From Clostridia bacterium (GTDB taxonomy: Bacteria > Bacillota > DTU086), in assembly GCA_012523575.1 (NCBI GenBank), contig JAAYIF010000047.1, positions 1 through 36,655 on the forward strand: a stretch of 36,655 nucleotides of DNA, in the 5' to 3' direction. The first letter of the stretch is position 1. Each line of letters opens with the position of its first letter. This document shows, one piece after another, positions 6,891-14,626 of this stretch. Below the pieces are notes generated by a model, which did no database searches, had not been told where the DNA came from, and saw only the letters and a list, made by a program, of their open reading frames with translations. A program made the position numbers and the translations under genes.

Positions 6891-7100
6891 ACTTTATGAG
6901 GTATCTGCTGCGGTTTGCGAGCCGACTTAACGAACGCCGGCTAAAACCGGGAGACACGGGCAGGACGTCTGCGCCAGCCATTCTCTCGCACGGATGCCGA
7001 ATTTGGGGCGGTCCGGTTTTGCCCATAACACTGCGCTTAGAGCTGTCCGGCGTGAGTTCGTAAGTAAAGAAAACCGCAGCAGATACCTTTTATATAAAGT
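6891..7100. ncRNA. Large nested inverted repeat; candidate structured RNA or palindromic mobile element
   Basis: This is a non-coding block between two genes. Layers, from outside in: ACTTTAT (6891-6897) / ATAAAGT (7094-7100); a perfect 18-bp pair, 6899-6916 with 7071-7088; CTTAACGAAC plus GCCGG (6926-6940) with CCGGC-GTGA-GTTCGTAAG (7047-7064); AAAACCGG (6943-6950) with CCGGTTTT (7013-7020); and a small apical GCTTAGAGC hairpin at about 7035-7043. The paired positions form one coherent branched fold of about 210 bases, far more than chance. I see no frame with a ribosome site inside. The strand is undecided; on the plus strand the outer stem ends in TTTTAT. I do not recognise a T-box, cobalamin, SRP, tmRNA, 6S or RNase P signature. 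A clostridial large RNA (such as the raiA motif) or a MITE-like element are the main alternatives. Confidence 0.5.
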
Positions 7101-7196
7101 CTGCTCATAGGTTTCCCTTTTTTGGGAGGGAAAAAGACCAATAATAAAAAACGTTATATATAAATAAATTTGATAAAAGTTAGGGGGGAGGATGTT

Positions 7197-10100
7197 GTGA
7201 GCCTGCGTTTAATTGTGGGAAGGGCGGGAACCGGAAAGACAAGATACTGTGTGGAAAGCTTTATAAGGGAGCTTTCCCAAAGCCCCAAGGGGCCGTCCTT
7301 AATTATGCTGGTCCCGGAACAAGCTACTTTTCAAATGGAGCAGCAGCTTATAAAAAGGGGTCTTAAAGGATTTATTCGAGGCCAGGTGCTGAGTTTTCGA
7401 AGGCTGGCCTATCGGGTGTTTCAGGAGGTGGGAGGAGCAAGCAGAAGGCCCATTGACGAAGTAGGCAAAAGCATCCTGCTCCGCTCCATACTCCAGCGTA
7501 AAAGGGAGGCTTTAAAGCTTTTCCAGAAGTGCGGCTGTGAACCCGGTTTTATTGATTCCCTTTTGAGTCTCTTCTCTGAACTGCACTCCTACAATCTCAC
7601 CTCTGACAAACTTGATTCCTGCCGGGATATTTTAGAAAAATTGGACGAGCAGCAGTTTCTTACAGGCAAAATCCATGATCTATGCCTGATTTTTCAGGAA
7701 TTGAACGAGGAATTAAAGGGGTTATATATTGACCCCGATGATTATCTAACCCTTTTAAGCAGGAAAGCTGATAAATCGGAATTAATAAAAAATGCACGGA
7801 TCTGGGTTGACGGTTTTGCGGGCTTCACTCCTCAGGAGTATGAAGTTTTGAAAAAGCTCATGCACCTTGCAGAAAGAGTAGAAATCACTTTATGCCTAGA
7901 CGGCGAGGAGTTGGACAGGGAATATACGGAGGAATACCTTTTCTGCCGCACCCGGGAAACTTACGACAGACTGGTGGAAATGGCGCGGCAGGAAGGAATT
8001 GTGTTGGAGGAGCCCCTGGTCCTGGATACATCCCAAACCCCTGAAAGATTTAAGGATGCTCCGGCATTGGCCCATTTGGAGCGGGAATTTTCCCGCAGAG
8101 TACCGCGGCCCTTTAAGGACACACCCGAAAACATAAAACTGGTATCCGCCCTTAATCCCCGGGCGGAGGTGGAGGCCTGCGCCGGGGAGATTGTCAGCCT
8201 GTGCAGGGATAAGAATTATCGCTGGAGAGATATAAGCGTAATTTTAAGGAATATAGAGCCCTACGAGGATCTGATTAAAGAAATCTTTGACCAGTACGGG
8301 ATACCCTTTTTTATGGATAAGAAAAAGAAGCTGGGGTATCATCCCGCTGCGGAGCTTATAAAATCGGCCCTGGAAATAATTATCAATGACTGGCCTACCC
8401 AGGCCCTCTTCAGATTCCTGAAAACGGATTTAATCCCTGTCCAAAGGGATGCCGTTGATATTCTGGAAAATTATTCTCTGTTCTCGGGTATAAGGGGCAG
8501 GGAAAATTGGCTTAAAAAGAAATGGCTTCAAAAAATTTTAAACAACTCCTGCCGGGATGGGGAGGAAAGGGCCTTTGATGATCTGTTGAAAATTCTGGAT
8601 ATTCTAGACCGGTTTGACCGGAGCTTTAATGAAGCTCCGAAGGCCGAAGATATGACCAGGGCGGTTTTTAATCTGCTTTATGAACTGGGGGTTCAGGAAA
8701 CCCTTGAAAAATGGAGGCAGGAAGCTGTGGAAAAGGGAAGCCTCCTTGATGCACAGGAGCATTCCCAGGTCTGGAACTGCATCATAAGCCTCCTGGATCA
8801 GATCGTGGAAATAGTGGGCCCACGGAAGCTTGGGGCTATGGAGTACTATGAAATTATTAATTCCGGCCTTGAGGCATTAAGATTTAAGCTGATTCCCCCA
8901 AGCCTGGACCAGGTTCTGGTGGCTTCCATTGAACGCTCCCGACATCCGGAAGTGAAAGCTTCCTTTATTCTGGGAGTTAATGAGGGAATCTTTCCGGCAA
9001 AAATCCCCGAAGATGCCCTGCTCAACGACGCCGAAAGGGAGTATCTAAAGGAGGTTGTGGAAATAGAGCTGTCCCCCACAAGCTCCCTTAAGCTTATTCA
9101 GGAGCAGTTTTATGCCTACATAGCCCTGACCAGGCCCAGTGAGTTTTTATGGATAAGCTATTACCTGGCAGGGAATGACGGAAGAACGTCGCTGCCTTCG
9201 GGAATAGTTTCCGCTGTAAAGGATATTTTCCCGGCTCTTCAGGAAGAGCAGTCAGTGGGGGAACCTTCGGAAAGGGAGCAGTTGACGAAAAGCCTCAGCT
9301 CCAGAACCACTGTTTTAAGGGCGCTGCTAAAAAAATTAAGGAGCAGCCCCGAGATCAGTGATTGGGAATACTGCTGGGTGGAAACCCTGCGGTGGTTTTT
9401 GGAGGATCCTTTGGGGAGAAGCAGGTACCGTAAATTCTTTGACAGCCTGTATTTTGTTAACCATGAACCGGCGCTGTCCCCTCCTTTAGTTGAGCGCCTT
9501 TATGGTTCCCGGCTTAAAGGGGGCATATCCAGCCTGGAGGATTTTGCAGCCTGTCCCTTTGCTTATTTCTTAAAGAGAACCCTTAATCTTAAGCCCAGAG
9601 AGAAATATATTTTTTCCCCCGCTCACAGGGGTACTCTGTTCCATGTTGCCCTAAAGTTATTTGTGGAACATCTGCTAGAGAAAGGAATTGATTGGAGCAG
9701 CCTGGACGAAAAAAGGGCAGAGGAAATTATGGACGGTATCTTCTGCGAGCTTATATCCGTGGTTGACGGTGAAATACTCCAGAGCTCCCACAGCCTGTCT
9801 TATGCCGCAGAGGAGATTCGCGGAACCTTAAAGAAGGCTGTGCGCATATTATGCCAGCATTCCAGGAGGAGTTCCTTTAAGCCCGTTGGAGTGGAGGTTT
9901 CCTTTGGGGAAAGGGAAAAGCTGGGGCCCTTGGTACTGGAGCTTGATAATGATCGTCAATTTCTCCTTGTGGGAAGGATGGACAGAATTGATATGGCGGA
10001 GCACGATGATAAGTTATATGTTAGGGTGCTGGACTATAAAAGCAGTTCCCGAAAATTTAGGCTGTACAATCTGTATCACGGACTTGAGCTACAGCTGATG

Positions 10101-10646
10101 GCTTATCTGTCTTTAATTGTGGAAAAGGGTGAAGAGCTGTTTGGGCGCACGGTTTTCCCCGCAGGCATTCTCTATTTTGCAGTAAGAAGCCCCATGACCC
10201 AGGGGAGAAAGCCCCTGAATGAAGCAGAACTGGAAAGAAACCTAAGGAAAGAGTTTAAAATGACCGGGCTTTTGCTGGACGATAAGGAGATCCTGCGGCT
10301 CATGGACTGCGACTCTCCACAGTATTCCGATATCATTCCCGTGGTTTTCACCAAGGATGGGGTCGGCAAGAGTTCAAGCACTGCCACTCTGGAGCAGTTT
10401 GGCGTTTTAATGGCTTTTACCAAAAGAAAACTGGCTCAGCTGGCAAAAAGAATTTTTGAGGGGGACGTTTCCATTTTCCCCTACCGCTGCCGTGATGAAA
10501 ATGCATGTGAGAATCTGCATTGTGAATACAGGCCGGTCTGCTTTTTTGACCCTCTTTTGGGTAATTTTTACCGGGACATCTATCCCGAAGGAGATCAGGA
10601 GATTATGAGGCGAATTTATGAGGAAATGGGTGAGGATAATGGGTGA
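7197..10646 (+). CDS. addB: ATP-dependent helicase/nuclease subunit B, AddB
   Basis: AddB is the partner of AddA in the double-strand-break resection enzyme that replaces RecBCD in Bacillota. GTG 7197 is chosen because GGGGGGAGG lies 5 bases upstream and translation then starts MSLRLIVGRAGTGKT, the family N-terminus with Walker A at 8-15; a TTG at 7170 is in frame but precedes this site. The nuclease domain is complete: LVGRMDRID, then VLDYKSS with D946 and K948. The iron-sulfur cysteines are C786 (AACPFAY) and a C-terminal set C1104, C1109 and C1115, where the first pair is spaced CX4C instead of the usual CX2C. The product is 1149 aa, normal for the family. Its end overlaps the addA start by 29 bases, indicating coupling. 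Confidence 0.95.
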   Translation: MSLRLIVGRAGTGKTRYCVESFIRELSQSPKGPSLIMLVPEQATFQMEQQLIKRGLKGFIRGQVLSFRRLAYRVFQEVGGASRRPIDEVGKSILLRSILQRKREALKLFQKCGCEPGFIDSLLSLFSELHSYNLTSDKLDSCRDILEKLDEQQFLTGKIHDLCLIFQELNEELKGLYIDPDDYLTLLSRKADKSELIKNARIWVDGFAGFTPQEYEVLKKLMHLAERVEITLCLDGEELDREYTEEYLFCRTRETYDRLVEMARQEGIVLEEPLVLDTSQTPERFKDAPALAHLEREFSRRVPRPFKDTPENIKLVSALNPRAEVEACAGEIVSLCRDKNYRWRDISVILRNIEPYEDLIKEIFDQYGIPFFMDKKKKLGYHPAAELIKSALEIIINDWPTQALFRFLKTDLIPVQRDAVDILENYSLFSGIRGRENWLKKKWLQKILNNSCRDGEERAFDDLLKILDILDRFDRSFNEAPKAEDMTRAVFNLLYELGVQETLEKWRQEAVEKGSLLDAQEHSQVWNCIISLLDQIVEIVGPRKLGAMEYYEIINSGLEALRFKLIPPSLDQVLVASIERSRHPEVKASFILGVNEGIFPAKIPEDALLNDAEREYLKEVVEIELSPTSSLKLIQEQFYAYIALTRPSEFLWISYYLAGNDGRTSLPSGIVSAVKDIFPALQEEQSVGEPSEREQLTKSLSSRTTVLRALLKKLRSSPEISDWEYCWVETLRWFLEDPLGRSRYRKFFDSLYFVNHEPALSPPLVERLYGSRLKGGISSLEDFAACPFAYFLKRTLNLKPREKYIFSPAHRGTLFHVALKLFVEHLLEKGIDWSSLDEKRAEEIMDGIFCELISVVDGEILQSSHSLSYAAEEIRGTLKKAVRILCQHSRRSSFKPVGVEVSFGEREKLGPLVLELDNDRQFLLVGRMDRIDMAEHDDKLYVRVLDYKSSSRKFRLYNLYHGLELQLMAYLSLIVEKGEELFGRTVFPAGILYFAVRSPMTQGRKPLNEAELERNLRKEFKMTGLLLDDKEILRLMDCDSPQYSDIIPVVFTKDGVGKSSSTATLEQFGVLMAFTKRKLAQLAKRIFEGDVSIFPYRCRDENACENLHCEYRPVCFFDPLLGNFYRDIYPEGDQEIMRRIYEEMGEDNG

Positions 10647-12417
10647 AGCAGGAAAAAGTAAACAAACCCAAACCGCCCCCCTAAGCGGTGCTGCAGGGGC
10701 AGAGGCAATTCCCGAACCCTGGGATAAGAATCAGTGGGAAGCTATTTCAGAAAAAGGCAATAATATTTTGGTTTCCGCCGGTGCCGGAGCGGGAAAGACA
10801 GCGGTGCTGGTGGAGCGCATCATTAGGAAGATTATTGACCCAAAGGATCCCCTAAGGGTTGATAACTTACTGGTGGTTACCTTTACCGAGGCTGCGGCGG
10901 CGGAGATGCGGGACCGCATTGCCGCCGCTTTAAGGGAGAGGCTTGCAGAAGATCCGGGAAATGAATATCTTTATAGGCAGTTTTTGATGCTGGACAGTGC
11001 AGACATATCCACCATTCACTCTTTCTGCGCCAAAGTGGTGAAGAAATACTTTTACCTTTTGGGTATTGATCCCCAGTTTGAGGTGCTGGATGAGGTCCAA
11101 TCGCGGATGCTCCAATGGGAAGTGGCGGACGAACTATTTGAACACTGGTACGGAGACGAGGAAAAAGGGCGCAGGCTTGCAGCCCTTAGGGAGCATTACG
11201 GAAGCAGGGATGATGTAGTACTAAAAGAAGCGGTTTTGCGCATATATGACCTTTCCCGGAGCCAGCCCTTCCCCGAGCGGTGGCTTAAATCCCTTAAGGA
11301 ATTTTATGCTTCCCTGGAAATAGAAGATTTTTCCCGGGGGGAATTGACTGAAATTGTTTTTCAGCATGTGACCATTGATCTTACCCATTGTCTGGATCTA
11401 ATCAAAAGGGCCGTAAAGGTGGCATCCTTACCGGGGGGCCCTGCTGGATATTTGGACACCCTGAATGATGATATGGAGAGGTTGAAAAACCTATTATTTC
11501 TGGCCCAAAGGGATGATTTTGACGGCCTTTATAAGGGCTTCCTTTCCCTCCACTTTCCCCAGCTAAAACGTCAGAAAAAGGGGGAAGCTGACGAGGACCT
11601 GAAGGAAAGGGTGAAAAATTTAAGGAATAAAGCTAAGGAAATTGTGTCTATTTTAAGGGAAAAATACTTTTCCCGATCCCTTGCGGAGCATGGGGAAGAA
11701 ATAAATGGGCTTGGGGCCTTTGCGGATACCCTGGTGGATCTGGTGCTGGAATTTGGAAGGGATTTTGACGGCGCCAAAAGGGAACTGGGCTGCCTTGACT
11801 TCAGCGATCTGGAGCATTACTGCCTCAGAGTGCTTTTAAAGGAAGGGGAAGGGGACAGCCCGACTCCTTCGGAAGCGGCGGAGGAGATCAGAAACCATTA
11901 TGAGGAAGTTCTGGTTGACGAATATCAGGATACCAACTCCATCCAGGATTATCTTTTAACGCTGGTATCAAAACCCCATAACCGCAACCTCTTTATGGTG
12001 GGGGACGTTAAACAGAGCATATACCGCTTCCGGCTGGCCGAACCGGAACTTTTCCTGGACAAATACAAAAGATATTCGGAGGATCGGGAACAAGGAAAGA
12101 AAATTGACCTCACCTTCAACTACCGCAGCCGAAGGGAGGTCATTGACGGCGTAAATTTCCTCTTTCGACAAATTATGACCCCTGAGGTGGGTGAGATTAA
12201 ATATGACAGCAGTGCGGAACTCCGGTGCGGAGCACAATATCCGGACTTCCCGCAGGAAGGGAAGGAAGAAAATCAAGGGGACGACAAAAGAGCCGGAGTT
12301 TTAAATGACCCCGTTGAACTTCATCTCATTGAGCGCAGAAGAGAAGACGATTCTTCAGAACCGGAAGAGGTTTTGGTATGGAGAAATATAGAAAAAGAGG
12401 CTCTGGTCATTGGCTAA
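10618..12417 (+). CDS. AddA N-terminal part (599 aa), upstream of the in-frame stop
   Basis: This half carries the first RecA-like lobe. The Q motif is NQWEAI (38-43), Walker A is VSAGAGAGKT (52-61), and motif Ia is VTFTEAAAAEMRDR. Walker B is VLVDEYQDTNS, motif III is VGDVKQSIYRFR, and motif IV is TFNYRSRREV. The first 30 residues (rich in A, G, Q and T) extend beyond the family core. Walker A has GAGAGKT where GSGKT is usual in this family; the catalytic Lys60 and Thr61 are kept. It ends at TAA 12415-12417, in the middle of the region that normally leads into the second helicase lobe. Confidence 0.8.
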   Translation: MRKWVRIMGEAGKSKQTQTAPLSGAAGAEAIPEPWDKNQWEAISEKGNNILVSAGAGAGKTAVLVERIIRKIIDPKDPLRVDNLLVVTFTEAAAAEMRDRIAAALRERLAEDPGNEYLYRQFLMLDSADISTIHSFCAKVVKKYFYLLGIDPQFEVLDEVQSRMLQWEVADELFEHWYGDEEKGRRLAALREHYGSRDDVVLKEAVLRIYDLSRSQPFPERWLKSLKEFYASLEIEDFSRGELTEIVFQHVTIDLTHCLDLIKRAVKVASLPGGPAGYLDTLNDDMERLKNLLFLAQRDDFDGLYKGFLSLHFPQLKRQKKGEADEDLKERVKNLRNKAKEIVSILREKYFSRSLAEHGEEINGLGAFADTLVDLVLEFGRDFDGAKRELGCLDFSDLEHYCLRVLLKEGEGDSPTPSEAAEEIRNHYEEVLVDEYQDTNSIQDYLLTLVSKPHNRNLFMVGDVKQSIYRFRLAEPELFLDKYKRYSEDREQGKKIDLTFNYRSRREVIDGVNFLFRQIMTPEVGEIKYDSSAELRCGAQYPDFPQEGKEENQGDDKRAGVLNDPVELHLIERRREDDSSEPEEVLVWRNIEKEALVIG

Positions 12418-12429
12418 AGGATTAAGGAA

Positions 12430-14475
12430 TTGGTGGAAGGGGACGAAAAACCCTATTACGTCTATGATAGGGGAAGAAAGGAGTACCGCAGGCTCTCCTA
12501 CGGTGATATTGCGGTTTTAATGAGGTCGGCCAGGGGCAAAGCTCCCTATCTAGTGGACATTCTAAGGCGCATGGGCATACCGGTGTACGTTGAGCTGGAT
12601 ACCGGCTATTTTGAGGCCACGGAAGTCAATGTTGTGCTGTCCCTGCTGGAAATCATTGAAAACCCAAGGCAGGACATTCCCCTTGCGGCGGTGCTGCGGT
12701 CTCCCATAGTGGGCTTAAAGGCAGAGGACATGGCAGAAATAAGGCTTTATAAGCCCAAGGGTGATTATATAGATGCCCTCAGGGAAGGGGCCCAAAGGGG
12801 TGACAATGAGCTTTCCCGACGTATAAGGGAATTTTTAAGCCTTCTTGAGGAATGGAGAACCGCTGCCCGAAGGGGTTGCCTCCACGATCTTATATTGGAC
12901 ATATACAGAAAAACGGGGTATTACGAATATGTGGGAGGCCTTCCTCTGGGTTCCCAGCGCCAGGCAAACCTTAGCTTTCTTTTGGAGCAGGCCAGGGGTT
13001 TTGAAAACCGCATGGGACAAGGGCTGACGGGATTTCTTCAGTACCTGAGGCGAATTAGATCCGGGGAAGTGGATCTGGGCAGGGCCCAGGAGCTGGTGGC
13101 TGAGGAAGGTGCCGTGCAGGTAATGAGCATCCATAAGAGCAAAGGGCTGGAATTTCCCGTGGTCTTTGTTGCCGACCTGGGAGGCCCTTTACATCAAAAA
13201 AGCAAAGGAGAAAGGGACATAATGGTCCATCGCAGATTGGGCTTGGGTTTTATGGTGGTGGACCCCGAAAGGGGGTATAAATACCCCTCCCTTCCTTATA
13301 GCTGTATTGAATTTATAAATAAAAGGGAAGAGCTGGCGGAGGAACTTAGAATTTTGTACGTGGCTGCCACCAGGGCCAGGGAAAAGCTAATTTTGGTGGG
13401 TTCTGCCGGCGATTTGGAGGCTAAAAGCCGAAACTGGTGCGATCACATTTTCTGCGAGGAGTGGGAGCTTCCCAATTATTTCCTCACCGGTGCGGCAAGC
13501 ATGCTGGACTGGGTATGCGCCGCCCTTGCCAGGCACGGTTCCGGTGAGCCCATAAGGAGGCATGCCGGCATAGAAGATCCTCCCTCCTTTGCCCCTGCAT
13601 ATAATGACTGCTCCCGGTGGAAGATTACCCTTTGGGAAACCGACGGGGGCGAAAGACTGCCGGAGCCGGAGGAAACAGCGGATGCCAAAACCCCCGGGAG
13701 CTTTGAGGGCCTGGTTCAAAAGGTCGGAGAAATGGATAGAAATGAAGACCTGGCCAAAGAAATAAAGAGAATAATGGACTGGAAATATCCCTATGAAAAA
13801 CTATCGGAAAAAGCGGCTAAAGCTGCCCTTAGAGATATCAAATACCGCTTCAATGTTTGGGAAGAGGAGGATGTTGAGGAGATAGCCCTTTTACCCCTTA
13901 TTAAAAAACCTGCTTTTTTGGATGAAGAAAGGGAAGCTTCGGCTGTGGAAAGGGGAACTGCTTACCATTCGGTTCTCCAGCACCTTGATCTTATGGGAAA
14001 GCTGGACGAAAAGGACATAGCTTTGCAGATAGAGGAAATGGTTGAGCAGGAAATACTTTCTCCCCAGGAGGCATCCCTGGTGAAACTGGAAAAAATTGCT
14101 GCATTTTTCCGCACCCCTTTGGGGAAAAGGCTCCTTGCTCGGTTTCCATCGGGGGTTTCCCGGGAGGTTCCCTTTACCCTGGGGTTACCCGCCTGCGAAG
14201 TATACCCCGATCTTTCACCGGAGGAATCCCTTGGGGAAAAGGTTCTGGTTCAGGGGATTATTGACTGTTTAATTGAAGAAGAAGACGGCTTTGTCCTCAT
14301 TGATTTTAAAAGTGACGATGTGGGAACGGTAGAAAAATTGAAAAAAAGAGCGGAAGAATACAGGCCTCAAATAGCTTTTTATGCTGAGGCCCTGAAAAAA
14401 ATATGGAATAAACCCGTTAAGGAAGCCTATCTGTACTTTTTATCAGCGGAGGAAGCGGTGGAGATAAAGGTTTAA
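12430..14475 (+). CDS. AddA C-terminal part (681 aa), downstream of the in-frame stop
   Basis: This is the same frame as the N-terminal part. It carries motif V (VQVMSIHKSKGLEFPVVF), motif VI (LYVAATRAREKL) and the C-terminal RecB-type nuclease. The nuclease shows ERGTAYHSVLQHL, VQGIIDCL, the catalytic LIDFKSDD and YRPQIAFYAEAL. TTG 12430 and GTG 12433 could serve as restart codons: AAGG at 12424-12427 lies just upstream, and the stop is only 12 bases before, which is compatible with termination-reinitiation. Whether any product is made, and whether it could assemble with the N-terminal half, cannot be told from sequence. Confidence 0.7.
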   Translation: MVEGDEKPYYVYDRGRKEYRRLSYGDIAVLMRSARGKAPYLVDILRRMGIPVYVELDTGYFEATEVNVVLSLLEIIENPRQDIPLAAVLRSPIVGLKAEDMAEIRLYKPKGDYIDALREGAQRGDNELSRRIREFLSLLEEWRTAARRGCLHDLILDIYRKTGYYEYVGGLPLGSQRQANLSFLLEQARGFENRMGQGLTGFLQYLRRIRSGEVDLGRAQELVAEEGAVQVMSIHKSKGLEFPVVFVADLGGPLHQKSKGERDIMVHRRLGLGFMVVDPERGYKYPSLPYSCIEFINKREELAEELRILYVAATRAREKLILVGSAGDLEAKSRNWCDHIFCEEWELPNYFLTGAASMLDWVCAALARHGSGEPIRRHAGIEDPPSFAPAYNDCSRWKITLWETDGGERLPEPEETADAKTPGSFEGLVQKVGEMDRNEDLAKEIKRIMDWKYPYEKLSEKAAKAALRDIKYRFNVWEEEDVEEIALLPLIKKPAFLDEEREASAVERGTAYHSVLQHLDLMGKLDEKDIALQIEEMVEQEILSPQEASLVKLEKIAAFFRTPLGKRLLARFPSGVSREVPFTLGLPACEVYPDLSPEESLGEKVLVQGIIDCLIEEEDGFVLIDFKSDDVGTVEKLKKRAEEYRPQIAFYAEALKKIWNKPVKEAYLYFLSAEEAVEIKV

Positions 14476-14536
14476 TTTAGTAACTTAGCCCCCTTATGGA
14501 AAAATTATCGTAAAAAAACTTTTCCTGCACACAAAC

Positions 14537-14543
14537 TTCGACA
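14537..14543 (-). promoter_or_regulatory. Spo0A-box-like site upstream of the histidine kinase gene
   Basis: TTCGACA on the plus strand is an exact TGTCGAA on the minus strand, the core of the Spo0A binding consensus. It lies about 28 bases upstream of the TATAAT at 14571-14576. A seven-base match in a gap of 150 bases has a small but real chance of being random. Confidence 0.35.
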
Positions 14544-14570
14544 TGTTTCTTACATTCCTGGGGTTATTAT

Positions 14571-14576
14571 TATAAT
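14571..14576 (+). promoter_or_regulatory. -10 element candidate for the histidine kinase gene
   Basis: A perfect TATAAT lies 51 bases before the ATG. The -35 region (TTTCTT or TTCTTA near 14546-14552, spacer about 18) is poor, which would fit an activator-dependent promoter. Confidence 0.4.
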
Positions 14577-14626
14577 ACAATTTTGTATATCAAAATTTGC
14601 CAAATCCTGGTGAGGGGGTTGGGGGA

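Larger units (their letters stand above)
10618..14475 (+). pseudogene. addA: addA interrupted by one in-frame TAA stop
   Basis: AddA is the UvrD-like helicase and second nuclease of AddAB. One continuous frame runs from ATG 10618 to TAA 14473-14475 (1285 codons with the stop counted, normal for AddA), broken only by TAA at 12415-12417 (codon 600). Residues on both sides join smoothly (EALVIG, stop, RIKELVEGD), and all helicase motifs and the nuclease domain are conserved, so the break is recent, is a sequence error, or is tolerated by reinitiation. There is no frameshift. The start is supported by AGGCG five bases upstream and by overlap with addB. If the stop is real, neither half alone carries a complete helicase: Walker A, B and motif IV lie before it, and motifs V and VI and the nuclease lie after it. 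Confidence 0.85.

Noticed and set aside
7105-7137. Terminator at GGTTTCCC...GGGAAA
   Set aside because: The stem has no following T-tract on the plus strand and its pairing is imperfect; reading on the minus strand gives no gene to terminate.
6860-7140. T-box, cobalamin, SAM, c-di-GMP, tmRNA, SRP, 6S or RNase P identity for the structured block
   Set aside because: I looked for the conserved cores of these and found none; the following gene (addB) is also not a usual target.
12361-12435. Frameshift in addA
   Set aside because: The frame is the same before and after; only a single TAA codon interrupts it, so this is a nonsense codon and not an indel.
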